The position numbers were made by a program, and so were the translations under genes. The notes beneath the pieces are model-generated. The model was not told the DNA's origin and did not search any database. It worked only from the letters and a program-made list of their open reading frames with translations. A DNA stretch of 64,000 nucleotides from Candidatus Poseidoniales archaeon (lineage in GTDB: Archaea; Thermoplasmatota; Poseidoniia; Poseidoniales; Thalassarchaeaceae), in NCBI GenBank assembly GCA_012960975.1, contig DUAE01000001.1:39544-103543 (forward strand), in the 5' to 3' direction. The number at the start of each line of letters is the position of its first letter. Positions within the stretch are counted from its first letter, which is position 1. Shown piece after piece: positions 21,659-31,131 of this stretch.

Positions 21659-22711
21659 TTATGGCCACTTTATGTGTGCATTCGAAAGGTTGCATCTTAA
21701 TCGACAAATTTCACCGTTTATCTCTGTAAAAATCTCACCTTCACAAATAGGGCAAATCGTTTGTTCCGCCAACTCTTCTAGCCAAGCTTGTCTAGTTTCG
21801 AGTTCGTCACCCTCCGCTCTTAGTCTTTCTAGAATTCGAGCAGCCTCTGCCTGCAATGGTTTTCCTGCCTCCATCCACGGATCATTATCGAGGCTTCCCA
21901 TCTTTTCTCGAGCTCGCTTACGAATAGATTCAGCACCGGATTCCGAGCTCGAACTACTACCGATTGTTGTAGTTGAATCAAGTGAACTCGGCGCCCCTTT
22001 TGCTATTGGTCTAGCAAGAGCATATGCTAGGAAAAATCCACCAACATGTGCTAGATGAGCAATATTTGTTGAGCCGATAGTTCCTGCCTCAATCGAATAC
22101 ATTTGATAGACTTCAAGTCCGAGTCGAACTGCAACGATAATCCATATCGGCCAGGGTCGAATAAAAAATAGAAGTGGAAATTCGACTTCATCATTCGGCC
22201 AGCACGCCATATAGGCTCCTAATAGGCCGAAAGCGGCACCGCTGGCGCCAAGAGCTGGAACAAATGAATTCGGATGCGCGGCAACCCAAGCAAGGTTACC
22301 GCCGATCAATCCGAGAAAGTAAACTGCCAGCCATCTTTTCCCCCCCAGTCGTTGTTCTAATGGGACGCCGACGAGGCCGATTACAATGATATTTGAGAGT
22401 ACATGAAGCCAATTAGAGTGGAGCCAAGCGGCTGTGATGAATCTATGGAATTGGTCGGGTTCTGTCACTAAAGCAGGTATCATTGCAAATAGATGAATTT
22501 CTTCGAATCCGAAAATATTGACAGCATCAAGAAAAAACCTTAGGAACATTATGAGCATAGTTGAAAGAATCATCGCTAAAGCCAGACTAGTTTTTTGCTT
22601 CCACGCAGAAAAGAATGGTGCTACAGCTACTCCAATGAAAATTGCTACCCAAACATAGTCGGTCGACTCCAATTGCGACCAGAACACATCGAGGTCAACC
22701 GACTCTTCCAC
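21659..22711 (-). CDS. Rhomboid-family intramembrane serine protease with C-terminal zinc ribbon
   Basis: HVLSNIIVIGLVGVPLEQRLGG, ALGASGAAFGLLGAYMA (GxSG-type), NIAHLAHVGGFFLAYAL; C-terminal CPICEGEIFTEINGEICRLRC. Start codon GTG. Confidence 0.88.
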   Translation of the reverse strand: MEESVDLDVFWSQLESTDYVWVAIFIGVAVAPFFSAWKQKTSLALAMILSTMLIMFLRFFLDAVNIFGFEEIHLFAMIPALVTEPDQFHRFITAAWLHSNWLHVLSNIIVIGLVGVPLEQRLGGKRWLAVYFLGLIGGNLAWVAAHPNSFVPALGASGAAFGLLGAYMACWPNDEVEFPLLFFIRPWPIWIIVAVRLGLEVYQMYSIEAGTIGSTNIAHLAHVGGFFLAYALARPIAKGAPSSLDSTTTIGSSSSSESGAESIRKRAREKMGSLDNDPWMEAGKPLQAEAARILERLRAEGDELETRQAWLEELAEQTICPICEGEIFTEINGEICRLRCNLSNAHIKWP

Positions 22712-22794
22712 ATCTATGCACGCTCGGTCTTAGTGCATAGCCGCTTCCCTGCGCTGACGAACGACTCAAACGATGATGCAGTATCCGATGGAGC

Positions 22795-24210
22795 ATGGAA
22801 GCGGCGAAATTGCTCTTTGCTTCCAACCTTGACGTCTATCGAGGTAACCGGTTGGTTTTGTCAAATATTGAATTGAGTCTGAATGAGGGAGAGGTTGTCG
22901 CTTTGGTCGGACCGAATGGTAGTGGAAAGACGACTTTACTGGAATCTTGTGCTGGAATGCATCGAATGACTTCGGGTAAGGTCGAATGGAGAGATGATCA
23001 TGGCGTAGTTCGAATTGTTCGTGACTTTGAAGGTCGGCGCAAAAGATTGCCACCGATGGGATTGACCTTACAGAAGGATGGAATTTGTGGCGAAGAAACC
23101 ATTGAAGAGCGATTAAGCACTGCTTTATCGATTAGTGGGCGCGCACCATCTTCTTCAGACCTCTACCAGATGTTATCTGCTTGGGGATTAGACCATCGAG
23201 CCGTTGAGCGCACCGCTCAACTTTCCGGCGGTTTACGACGACGATTAGCAGTTCTCTGCGGATTATCACCTGCGGTAATGTCAGCAAATCCTCGCGCAAT
23301 TCTTCTCGATGAGCCATCTGAAGGCCTCGATGAATCTGCGAGAGGATTATTGGTAAATTGGATGCGAGCCCTCGCTGCTCAAGGGCATGGAATCCTAATC
23401 GCAACCCACGATCCTGAGATGATTGCAGCTTCAGACAGAATCGTTTCTGTTCTTGAGAACGGTACGCTGAGCAGCGAAACTCAAGATTGCCTTGCATTCG
23501 CAGGCGAACTTCCAGATCCTTGCCCTGCGATTGAACCAAATCCCCTTGCCAGCCATTTGCGCTGGGCATTTCGAATGGAAGTGCGTAATCCAATCGATAC
23601 GATTAGTCGTCTACTTCCAGCGTTAATTTCACTTCTCCTCATCCACACTTTTGTCGGAGAGAAAGAAATACTCGTCTCAGGTAATGATTTTCTCGCCGCA
23701 TTAATTATCGCACCGGCTTTCATCTCAGTTCTCGTTGCACCCGCGCTGATCAAACGCTACGCAGATTCGGATTGTGGGCGCTGGTGGTCTGCATTGCTTG
23801 GACCAATGCACCGAATTTCATCATCTTTCATAGGTTCATCACTAATCTTACCACTCCCATTGATATACATTTCATGGTTAATTCTCGGTGACACTGCTCC
23901 AGCAGAAACTTCCCAAGATGTTCTCGAATCAATTTGGATAATTGGGTTATCATTGATTGATGTCGCCATCGCTGCTGCTGCCGTTCATCTTTTGGTTGCA
24001 GATTTACATCGATCAAACGCCGCTGCAGCCTCTCTCTTACTGCTGATTCTCGTCTGGCCATTCATCGAATTAACAGACGCACTTACGATTATTCTCAATG
24101 ATGGTATGACATTTGGATTGGGGATGGAAGAGCCGTTCACGATGATTTTATTGGCGAGTTTAACAAGTGTTTTGATTTGGTTAGTTGCAGTATTTTTGCC
24201 GGATGTGTGA
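22795..24210 (+). CDS. Heme exporter ATP-binding protein fused to permease (CcmA-CcmB type fusion)
   Basis: N-terminal ABC ATPase (LVGPNGSGKTTLLESCAGMHRMTSGKVEW, LSGGLRRRLAVLCGL, AILLDEPSEGLD) followed by about 230 aa CcmB-like polytopic segment; next gene is CcmC. Confidence 0.8.
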   Translation: MEAAKLLFASNLDVYRGNRLVLSNIELSLNEGEVVALVGPNGSGKTTLLESCAGMHRMTSGKVEWRDDHGVVRIVRDFEGRRKRLPPMGLTLQKDGICGEETIEERLSTALSISGRAPSSSDLYQMLSAWGLDHRAVERTAQLSGGLRRRLAVLCGLSPAVMSANPRAILLDEPSEGLDESARGLLVNWMRALAAQGHGILIATHDPEMIAASDRIVSVLENGTLSSETQDCLAFAGELPDPCPAIEPNPLASHLRWAFRMEVRNPIDTISRLLPALISLLLIHTFVGEKEILVSGNDFLAALIIAPAFISVLVAPALIKRYADSDCGRWWSALLGPMHRISSSFIGSSLILPLPLIYISWLILGDTAPAETSQDVLESIWIIGLSLIDVAIAAAAVHLLVADLHRSNAAAASLLLLILVWPFIELTDALTIILNDGMTFGLGMEEPFTMILLASLTSVLIWLVAVFLPDV

Positions 24211-24232
24211 GAATAGACTTATTGAATAAGCG

Positions 24233-24958
24233 ATGTTTGGCATTGTTGTGATTTCACGTAAGCACGTTGGCTGGGCGTTTACCGGACTGGGTTCACTCGG
24301 TGCAATAATTACCGCAATTTTGGGTTATACTTACGCTCCAGGAGTAGATCCTGAAGCTTGGAATGCTCCCGAAGCCTACCGGATTTTGTTCTGGCACGTA
24401 CCTTTTGCGTGGACCTCATTTGTCGCTTATACAATTTTGTTTATCGGCTCGATTGCATGGTATGCTCGGCGTAAAGAATGGGGATGGCGCTTGGTCGCGA
24501 CAGGATCAGATCTTGGTCTATTATTTGGGCTCGGAGTAGTAATTTCTGGTCCGATTTGGGGTGCTGCTGAATGGGGGGTTCCTTGGGATTGGGGTGATTT
24601 ACGACTGAATACGTACGCTTTGTTGACCGGCGTGGCGCTGTTTATTGTTCTCTCACGCCGGTCGCAACCCGATGGAATTAATACTCGTGATACTCTTTCT
24701 ACTGTCGGATTATTTGGCTTTGCTTTGGTACCAATAACTGCTCTTGCAACTACTTTGTACCGTGAACGCCATCCAGGTGTTGTTATTATTAAATCTGAGG
24801 ATTCAGGTCTCGACCCAGAAATTAGTAGAGTTTTATTAATTGGAGTGTTATCATTTTCCCTATTGATGATTGGTTTATCAATTTTAACAGAATTATCTTA
24901 TCGATTACATGCTGAATTGGTCGAATTACAACAACGTCTTGACGAGGTGGTACATTGA
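24233..24958 (+). CDS. ccmC: Cytochrome c biogenesis protein CcmC (heme exporter subunit)
   Basis: RILFWHVPFAWTSFVAYTILFIGSIAW...GPIWGAAEWGVPWDWGDLRLNTYALLTGVALFIVLSRR: tryptophan-rich heme-handling motif of CcmC. Confidence 0.9.
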   Translation: MFGIVVISRKHVGWAFTGLGSLGAIITAILGYTYAPGVDPEAWNAPEAYRILFWHVPFAWTSFVAYTILFIGSIAWYARRKEWGWRLVATGSDLGLLFGLGVVISGPIWGAAEWGVPWDWGDLRLNTYALLTGVALFIVLSRRSQPDGINTRDTLSTVGLFGFALVPITALATTLYRERHPGVVIIKSEDSGLDPEISRVLLIGVLSFSLLMIGLSILTELSYRLHAELVELQQRLDEVVH

Positions 24959-24963
24959 ACGGA

Positions 24964-25095
24964 ATGGGCTCATACATTGTAGTATACCTGACTTTAAGTG
25001 GATTATTGGTGCGATATATCTGGACTTTACACAACCGTCTTGTGAATTTAGAAAATCGAATAGCCGACGCAACTATTCGTCTTGAAGATGAATGA
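24964..25095 (+). CDS. CcmD-like small single-TM protein (43 aa)
   Basis: Translated by hand: MGSYIVVYLTLSGLLVRYIWTLHNRLVNLENRIADATIRLEDE*. One TM plus charged coiled tail directly after ccmC (alternative in-frame TTG start at 24955 overlaps the ccmC stop). Below the ORF track length cutoff. Confidence 0.65.
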   Translation: MGSYIVVYLTLSGLLVRYIWTLHNRLVNLENRIADATIRLEDE

Positions 25096-25170
25096 GTAGC
25101 ATCGTTGTGTTGTTTTTCTCAGCGCGAACCCTTCTAATGGAAGTGCTGAGCGGAAAAGCGGGGGAGTCAC

Positions 25171-26229
25171 ATGTCATCGGCCGCTTTTTGTATTGTTTGC
25201 GGAGGCGAACCTCCGCTTACAAGTGACAGAATGTGTGAAGGATGCCTCCGCAAACGAGTAATTTTGTCAAAAATTCCTGAAGTGATTCAGCAGCACCGTT
25301 GCGCTAAATGCAGTGCTTACGATATTCACGGCCGATGGTCAAAGATGGAGACCGATCCTCTTGCTGATTTACGGGTTCGAGATGCATTAGAAATCGATTC
25401 CCGTGCTGAAAATCTCAACATTGGATTCTCTGTCGAAATTATTGATGAGCGAACAAGTCGTATTCATGTCGATGTTTCCGGCGAAGTCGAGACTTTTGAT
25501 TTCGCAGATTCACATGAGGTTCTACTTCAGACTAGTAATGCGATTTGCTTACCTTGCACTCGAAAGGATGGTGCATATTTCGAGGCGATAGTCCAACTGC
25601 GTTCTGCCGGTCGTCGACTCGATAAAGATGAATTGAAATTACTTCGCTCAACCTTGGATCAAATGTTGGCTGGCATGGAGGCAGATACGATGTTTTTCAT
25701 CACCAAAGAAGGTCCAGTTACCGGCGGATGGGATCTTCAACTAGGTTCGAAAGCTATGGCAAGAATGTGGGGTAGAATATTGGTGAAGCAATTTGGTGGC
25801 ACCATCAAAGAAACCAATACTACAGTTGGAATGAAAGATGGGATTGAAATTACTCGACTAACTGTGAGTTATAGAAAACCCGCTTATGATATCGGTGATG
25901 TAATGAAACTCAAAAATCATTATTGGATGATTGATTCTTGGCAAAAAGACGGACCTATTTTGCGCCGTATGAAATTTTTTGAACGTACCGGTGCATCGTG
26001 GAGAGACATGGAAAAGGCTCGAATCATTTGTCCCGTAGCAGAACAGCATACAGTAGATATTCTCAATCGAGATAGTTCGGCTGCAGAGGTGATGGATCCG
26101 ATTGATTATCGGATGGTGACGGTAGGATTACCATACGATGATGACGGTAAAACGACGAAAATGCGCATCGCTTTGATAGAAGATAACTGGGTAGCGATGC
26201 CCGGAATCAGTGTGGAGGATAGCAAATGA
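25171..26229 (+). CDS. NMD3-family protein (60S export factor homologue)
   Basis: N-terminal zinc-binding CIVCGGEPPLTSDRMCEGCLRKR...RCAKCSAYDIHGRW and DTMFFITKEGPVTGGWDLQLGSKAMARMWGRILVKQFGG characteristic of archaeal NMD3. Confidence 0.85.
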   Translation: MSSAAFCIVCGGEPPLTSDRMCEGCLRKRVILSKIPEVIQQHRCAKCSAYDIHGRWSKMETDPLADLRVRDALEIDSRAENLNIGFSVEIIDERTSRIHVDVSGEVETFDFADSHEVLLQTSNAICLPCTRKDGAYFEAIVQLRSAGRRLDKDELKLLRSTLDQMLAGMEADTMFFITKEGPVTGGWDLQLGSKAMARMWGRILVKQFGGTIKETNTTVGMKDGIEITRLTVSYRKPAYDIGDVMKLKNHYWMIDSWQKDGPILRRMKFFERTGASWRDMEKARIICPVAEQHTVDILNRDSSAAEVMDPIDYRMVTVGLPYDDDGKTTKMRIALIEDNWVAMPGISVEDSK

Positions 26230-27293
26230 GTGAGAATCTTAGAAAGAGATTGAACGAGTCGGATATAGCGGCTCTTTTGTCTGAACTTGATAGCCGAGAT
26301 ATGGCCGGTTTCACTCGTAATTTTATTGACGATTTCGAAAAAGCGATTTCACAAACAGTCGATGTCGAAGCGGATGATGATTGGACAGGAGTGGTTTTCC
26401 TCGGCATGGGTGGCTCAGGCGCGGGTGGTATGTTCCTATCTTCCCTAACGGATCAAAATGGTGGGATGCCTTTCATTATTTGGCGTGATTATGGCTTACC
26501 TTCGTGGTGGGGTCCAGATTGGCTGGTTATCGCAACATCATATTCAGGAAATACCGAAGAGACTCTCGACGGAGTTCAAGAGGCCCTCGAAAATGGCGGA
26601 ACTGTTGTTGGAATATGCTCCGGTGGGGAATTACAAGAAATTCTTGAAAAGTCTGATGATTCAATTTGTCTTAATGTCCCGGGTGGCCAAATGCCTCGCT
26701 CAGCCTTTGGCCATTTATTTGGATCTCAACTCGCCGCTTGCTGGGCGATAGGATTGTTGGCGCGTCCTAGTCTTGATGAATTGTCAGCGATGCTCTCGAG
26801 GTTGCGCACCGCTTCGATTGAAGCTGATTTGAGCGGCGGTAATGGGATGACTGTCGCCATCGCTGAATCTTTCTTCGGAAAACAGATTGGAATCATTGCG
26901 CCATCTATGTTGGATGCGGCCGGACGTCGTTTCGCGAATCAATTGAATGAAAATTCAGACAGTTTTGCTCGGCATTCAAGCCTGCCTGAAATGAATCATA
27001 ATGAGATAGTCGCATGGGCTTCAGCAGATTCCACAGAACATGCATTGCTCTACCTCTCATGTTCTGGAATTCATCCACGAGTTGCCTCGCGTATGGATTG
27101 GATGTTAGAGAATGTTGATGTCGAGTCGTCATGGATTATCGATTGCGAAGGTGAGAGTTTACTCGAAAATTTGCTTTATGCCGCGCATTTGACAGATTGG
27201 ATTAGTATTGCGCTTGCCCTTATTGGAGGCGTCGACCCATCAGAGATGGGTTCGATAGATTCTCTGAAAGCCCATTTATCTTCAATTCAGTAA
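26226..27293 (+). CDS. Bifunctional phosphoglucose/phosphomannose isomerase family protein
   Basis: SIS-domain FLGMGGSGAGGMFLSSL, VIATSYSGNTEETLDGVQEALENGGTVVGICSGGEL, SAFGHLFG; 4-nt overlap with the upstream gene. Confidence 0.85.
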   Translation: MSENLRKRLNESDIAALLSELDSRDMAGFTRNFIDDFEKAISQTVDVEADDDWTGVVFLGMGGSGAGGMFLSSLTDQNGGMPFIIWRDYGLPSWWGPDWLVIATSYSGNTEETLDGVQEALENGGTVVGICSGGELQEILEKSDDSICLNVPGGQMPRSAFGHLFGSQLAACWAIGLLARPSLDELSAMLSRLRTASIEADLSGGNGMTVAIAESFFGKQIGIIAPSMLDAAGRRFANQLNENSDSFARHSSLPEMNHNEIVAWASADSTEHALLYLSCSGIHPRVASRMDWMLENVDVESSWIIDCEGESLLENLLYAAHLTDWISIALALIGGVDPSEMGSIDSLKAHLSSIQ

Positions 27294-27937
27294 ATTGGCC
27301 CGAGGACTAGCCTAGGGTCTGGGTGAATTGCGAGATATTTTTCTCGATTTTCCGGATCTACTACGCCTGGCATATCATGGCTTTGTGGTTCCTCAAATGA
27401 GAGTTGGAAGTGAAGGTGTGGTTCCCAACCACCGTTTTCGTGTTTATCTCCCATCCAACAGATTACCTCACCTGCAGAAATTGGTTGGCCGACTCGCTTA
27501 CCGGCAACAGAAGCAGAATCAAGATGACCATAAAGTGCCCAAATAGGCAAACCATCGAGGATGTGTTTTGTGATTACCACATATCCATAGTCCCCGTCAG
27601 CGGGATTGTATCCGAAGTGAGAAATTTCGCCATCTTCGAATGCCATACACGGTGTGCCGACAGGCGCACCGATGTCGATTCCTATGTGGAGGAATCGGTT
27701 TCCCCTGAATAGGTTGGTTGAATACATCCCCGGGCGTAGTTCATCATATCGCCCGATGTCATATACGTATTTTGAGGGTGAGTCGTCACCCGATGTGAAG
27801 TCTCGCACTTCATACTCATCAGGAAGATCTACGACTGGATGAAATTGATATGAGTCCCAGTCAATCATGATTCGCGGAAGAGGATAGAGAACATCATCCC
27901 TCCTCCTCTGCTTTTTCAGCAAGTTTACGAGCTCCAC
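27287..27937 (-). CDS. M23-family (LytM-like) metallopeptidase domain protein
   Basis: HIGIDIGAPVGTPCMAFEDGEISHFGYNPADGDYGYVVITKHI...WALYGHLDSASVAGKRVGQPISAGEVICWMGDKHENGGWEPHLHFQL. Start may be ATG 27868 (MIDWDSYQF), which removes the overlap with rmuC. Confidence 0.85.
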   Translation of the reverse strand: MELVNLLKKQRRRDDVLYPLPRIMIDWDSYQFHPVVDLPDEYEVRDFTSGDDSPSKYVYDIGRYDELRPGMYSTNLFRGNRFLHIGIDIGAPVGTPCMAFEDGEISHFGYNPADGDYGYVVITKHILDGLPIWALYGHLDSASVAGKRVGQPISAGEVICWMGDKHENGGWEPHLHFQLSFEEPQSHDMPGVVDPENREKYLAIHPDPRLVLGPIY

Positions 27938-29117
27938 TCTTCAGTCGTAGATCTTTCTTTGTTTTTGCTCCCAAGTCTTTCAACATCTCAGTTTGACGGA
28001 TTACATTTCCTCTTCCTTCAGTCAATCTATCTTTTGCCTTCTCGTAAGCGCTAGTAGCCTGACCTAATTCGAACCCTATCTCAGTAAATGATTCAATGAA
28101 GAGTACTACTTGGTCGTGAAGTGCTCCTGCTCTTTCGATTAATTTAATTTGATTTTTTGATTGGTTTTCTCTCTTCCATAATTCTTGAATCAACATTAAT
28201 GCTAACATGATTGTTGTACCGCTGACAATTTTCACTCTACGATTGCCTACAAGGTCGGTGTAGAGATCAGCATCATGGTGTAATGCAGCGATATATGCAC
28301 TCTCAAGTGGCACAACCATCAATACGAAATCCAAGGTCTGTATTGAATCCATGTGCTCATAATTTTTCGTCGATAATTCCTTTGCATGACCACGGATTGA
28401 TTTACACAAACCCTTCATTGCATTGTTAGCAGCAATATCATCTTCGGCATTTACGTATTCATTATAGGATGTGAGAGAGACCTTCGAATCGATGACGACT
28501 TGACGGTTATTTGGCAAATATATCACAAAATCAGTTCGTTTTCTGGTTTTGTCTATTGCTGTTTCCGACAATTGTTTGACATAATCTCGACCATCTACAA
28601 AACCCATGCTTTGGAGTAGATTTTCGACAACAACTTCACCCCAAGCCCCTTGAGCTTGAGAATCTCCTTTCAATGCCCTAGTCAAGTTCTGAGTATCTTC
28701 AGATAATTTTAGTCCTAAAGTCGAAATTGTTTGGACATTTTCTCGCAAGGCGGCCTCTCGTTCTATCCGTCCCTTGTCGATGCTGTCTAAAGCTCCGTGA
28801 TATTCTTTGAGAGATTTAGCAAAATCTTCTGTGACAGCTTTGAAAGATTGTTCTTTTTCTTCTCCAGCCAGTTTGACTGTTTCTTCGAATACTTCTTTCG
28901 CTGTCACTTTGAAAGCGTTCAACATTTGCTGATCATTTTTTTGAGTATTTTGACGTTGTTCATCAGTTTTGGCTTCCACTATAGCTAATGCTATTTCACT
29001 TTCAGACTTCGCTTCTTGCACCATTCTCTCAGTTTTTTGAGATAAAACCATCCACATTGCAGCAGCCGTTAAGAGAGCAGTAATTGCGATCAAGGCGAGT
29101 GTCAATGAATCGACCAT
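27894..29117 (-). CDS. rmuC: RmuC-family DNA recombination protein
   Basis: N-terminal TM and coiled coil, then ALKGDSQAQGAWGEVVVENLLQSMGFVDGRDYVKQ...RTDFVIYLPNNRQVVIDSKVSLTSYNEYVNA typical of RmuC. Confidence 0.92.
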   Translation of the reverse strand: MVDSLTLALIAITALLTAAAMWMVLSQKTERMVQEAKSESEIALAIVEAKTDEQRQNTQKNDQQMLNAFKVTAKEVFEETVKLAGEEKEQSFKAVTEDFAKSLKEYHGALDSIDKGRIEREAALRENVQTISTLGLKLSEDTQNLTRALKGDSQAQGAWGEVVVENLLQSMGFVDGRDYVKQLSETAIDKTRKRTDFVIYLPNNRQVVIDSKVSLTSYNEYVNAEDDIAANNAMKGLCKSIRGHAKELSTKNYEHMDSIQTLDFVLMVVPLESAYIAALHHDADLYTDLVGNRRVKIVSGTTIMLALMLIQELWKRENQSKNQIKLIERAGALHDQVVLFIESFTEIGFELGQATSAYEKAKDRLTEGRGNVIRQTEMLKDLGAKTKKDLRLKSGARKLAEKAEEEG

Positions 29118-29222
29118 GCAATACTGTAATCACTCAGGGTTATTGAACTCTTCAGAACCAATTCAATTTTTTCTTCTTCGACGCACCGTTTCGATTACAT
29201 AGGCAAGCCCATTACTATCGGT

Positions 29223-30371
29223 GTGGAAACATACGGCCGAGTGCATTGCGCCATTCTCGGATCGCGCGGTTTAGTCGCTCAACGCTTGCTTCAACGCTTG
29301 CTCAATCATAGTTGGTTAAACCCCGTTGCAGTCGTTGGTTCACCTTCGACAGTTGGAATGAATTTACGTGAACAAGAATGGTACCTCGATGAAGAGCGAC
29401 CAGAACTTCCTGAAATGGTTGTTAAAGGCCTTGTTGATATCGAAAATCTCATTGAAGAATTACATGAATTGGGAGTACAAATTATATTTTCAGCCTTACC
29501 TGATAATGTAGCTGAATTGGTCGAAGAAAAACTTGCATTCGCCGGATTTATTGTCATCAGTCACGCTCTTTTACACCGTCTAGAAAATCATGTGCCATTA
29601 GTTATTCCTGACGTAAACCCAAGTCATCTTTCATTGCTGAAATCGCAAGACTACGCTGCTGGAAAATTAATTTCATGTTCGAATTGCACCGTCGTCCCTT
29701 TAGCCCTTACAGTCGAACCCTTACACCGGAATTTCCCGATTGAGTCAATTCATATTACAACCGATCAGGCTCTATCTGGTGGTGGCCGTAAATTGCTTAC
29801 AAAAGGCCGTATGGGTGAACCGATTTCACCAATAATTCCCGGCGAAGCAGAAAGCGTAGAAAAAGAGCTTCGCCGAATTCTAGGAACCAATCTTCACGGC
29901 CGAATTATACCAGCTGAATTTAGCGTTACGGCAAAGTGCAAGAGAGTGGCACGAGATCATGGTCATTTAGCTAGGGTTGAGGTGAAATTTTTGGAGGAGA
30001 TTAGTGCACACGAGATTATTCGTGTCTGGCGACAATACTCTTCTAGAACTCAAGAACTTGAATTACCTTCCTCGCCAAATAAACCCATTATTTTCGTCGA
30101 TGGAAAGTTGGATATCGATGTGCATCGATGGGTAGGTAGCGATACAAAATGCCCTTCAGTAGATCCACTCGCAGCAATGTCAGTCGCTGTGGGTGAAGTA
30201 GAGGTTGTTGGTGATACTCTGCTTTACACCGTCGTTGCAGACAACACAATTCGTGGCGCCGCAGGGTACAGTGTCTTGTTAGCAGAACTTTTGCTTGTGG
30301 AGGGTATCCTTCACGATTCAAATACAATTCTTGAAAGCGAGCAAAGTAGATTAGATATGTCAATAAAATGA
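29223..30371 (+). CDS. asd: Aspartate-semialdehyde dehydrogenase
   Basis: AILGSRGLVAQRLLQRLLNH, SALPDNVAELVEEKLAFAGFIVISHA, LISCSNCTVVPLALTVEPL (catalytic Cys), TDQALSGGGRK. Confidence 0.9.
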   Translation: METYGRVHCAILGSRGLVAQRLLQRLLNHSWLNPVAVVGSPSTVGMNLREQEWYLDEERPELPEMVVKGLVDIENLIEELHELGVQIIFSALPDNVAELVEEKLAFAGFIVISHALLHRLENHVPLVIPDVNPSHLSLLKSQDYAAGKLISCSNCTVVPLALTVEPLHRNFPIESIHITTDQALSGGGRKLLTKGRMGEPISPIIPGEAESVEKELRRILGTNLHGRIIPAEFSVTAKCKRVARDHGHLARVEVKFLEEISAHEIIRVWRQYSSRTQELELPSSPNKPIIFVDGKLDIDVHRWVGSDTKCPSVDPLAAMSVAVGEVEVVGDTLLYTVVADNTIRGAAGYSVLLAELLLVEGILHDSNTILESEQSRLDMSIK

Positions 30372-30407
30372 GCAGCAATTCAAACGCAATCATCGTTTCG
30401 GCGAATC

Positions 30408-31022
30408 ATGCGCATCAGAAAGTTAGCGATGTTGTTATCGAAATTAGAACCTCATCCTTGCTTAGATGTCGAGTTGGAACAATATAGCACGGATGGAAAT
30501 CTAGCTGCAAGGTGGCTGACTGATATCGCTTCTTTCGGCGACCTCCCAGAAGGTTGTATCATCGCCGATTTAGGTGCTGGAAACGGCATATTAGGAATTG
30601 GTGCTTTGACTCTCGGCGCTGGTAAAACAATATTTGTTGAGAGTGATGAACAGGCTTGCAACATTACGAAACTGAATTTGAAAAATCATGGTTTCGAAGA
30701 TGTTGGCGAGGTAATTCAATCTAGTATAGGTGATGGTGAACAGTATCTCGAAGGTGTCGATTTGATTATTACAAATCCACCTTGGGGTAAACAGATTCCA
30801 AAAGCCGATCGTCCATTCCTACAATCAATTATCACCAGCGGCAAAACAGCTCATATTCTCCATAGTGCAAATGCTGTTCATATCGAACCCTTCTTCATCG
30901 CCGCTGGATGGAGAGCAGAAAAATACGGGGAGGCGGATTTTGCACTGCCGGCGAAGTATGCTCATCACAGTCGTCAACGTGACAAAACCAGAGTTGGCTT
31001 TTGGCGCATTACAATAAATTGA
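30408..31022 (+). CDS. SAM-dependent methyltransferase (METTL5-like RNA methyltransferase family)
   Basis: MRIRKLAMLLSKLEPHPCLDVELEQYSTDGNLAARWL, IADLGAGNGILGIGAL, LIITNPPWGKQIPKADRPFL. Confidence 0.82.
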   Translation: MRIRKLAMLLSKLEPHPCLDVELEQYSTDGNLAARWLTDIASFGDLPEGCIIADLGAGNGILGIGALTLGAGKTIFVESDEQACNITKLNLKNHGFEDVGEVIQSSIGDGEQYLEGVDLIITNPPWGKQIPKADRPFLQSIITSGKTAHILHSANAVHIEPFFIAAGWRAEKYGEADFALPAKYAHHSRQRDKTRVGFWRITIN

Positions 31023-31131
31023 AGCCAAAATTTGGCCTTGATTTTACTTCCTTAAATCACCTCTAGCCAAACTGAGCCTATGGCTCATCGATTCCGTCGC
31101 GTTCATAGGGGGTTGGTCGGTCGCGCGGTCA

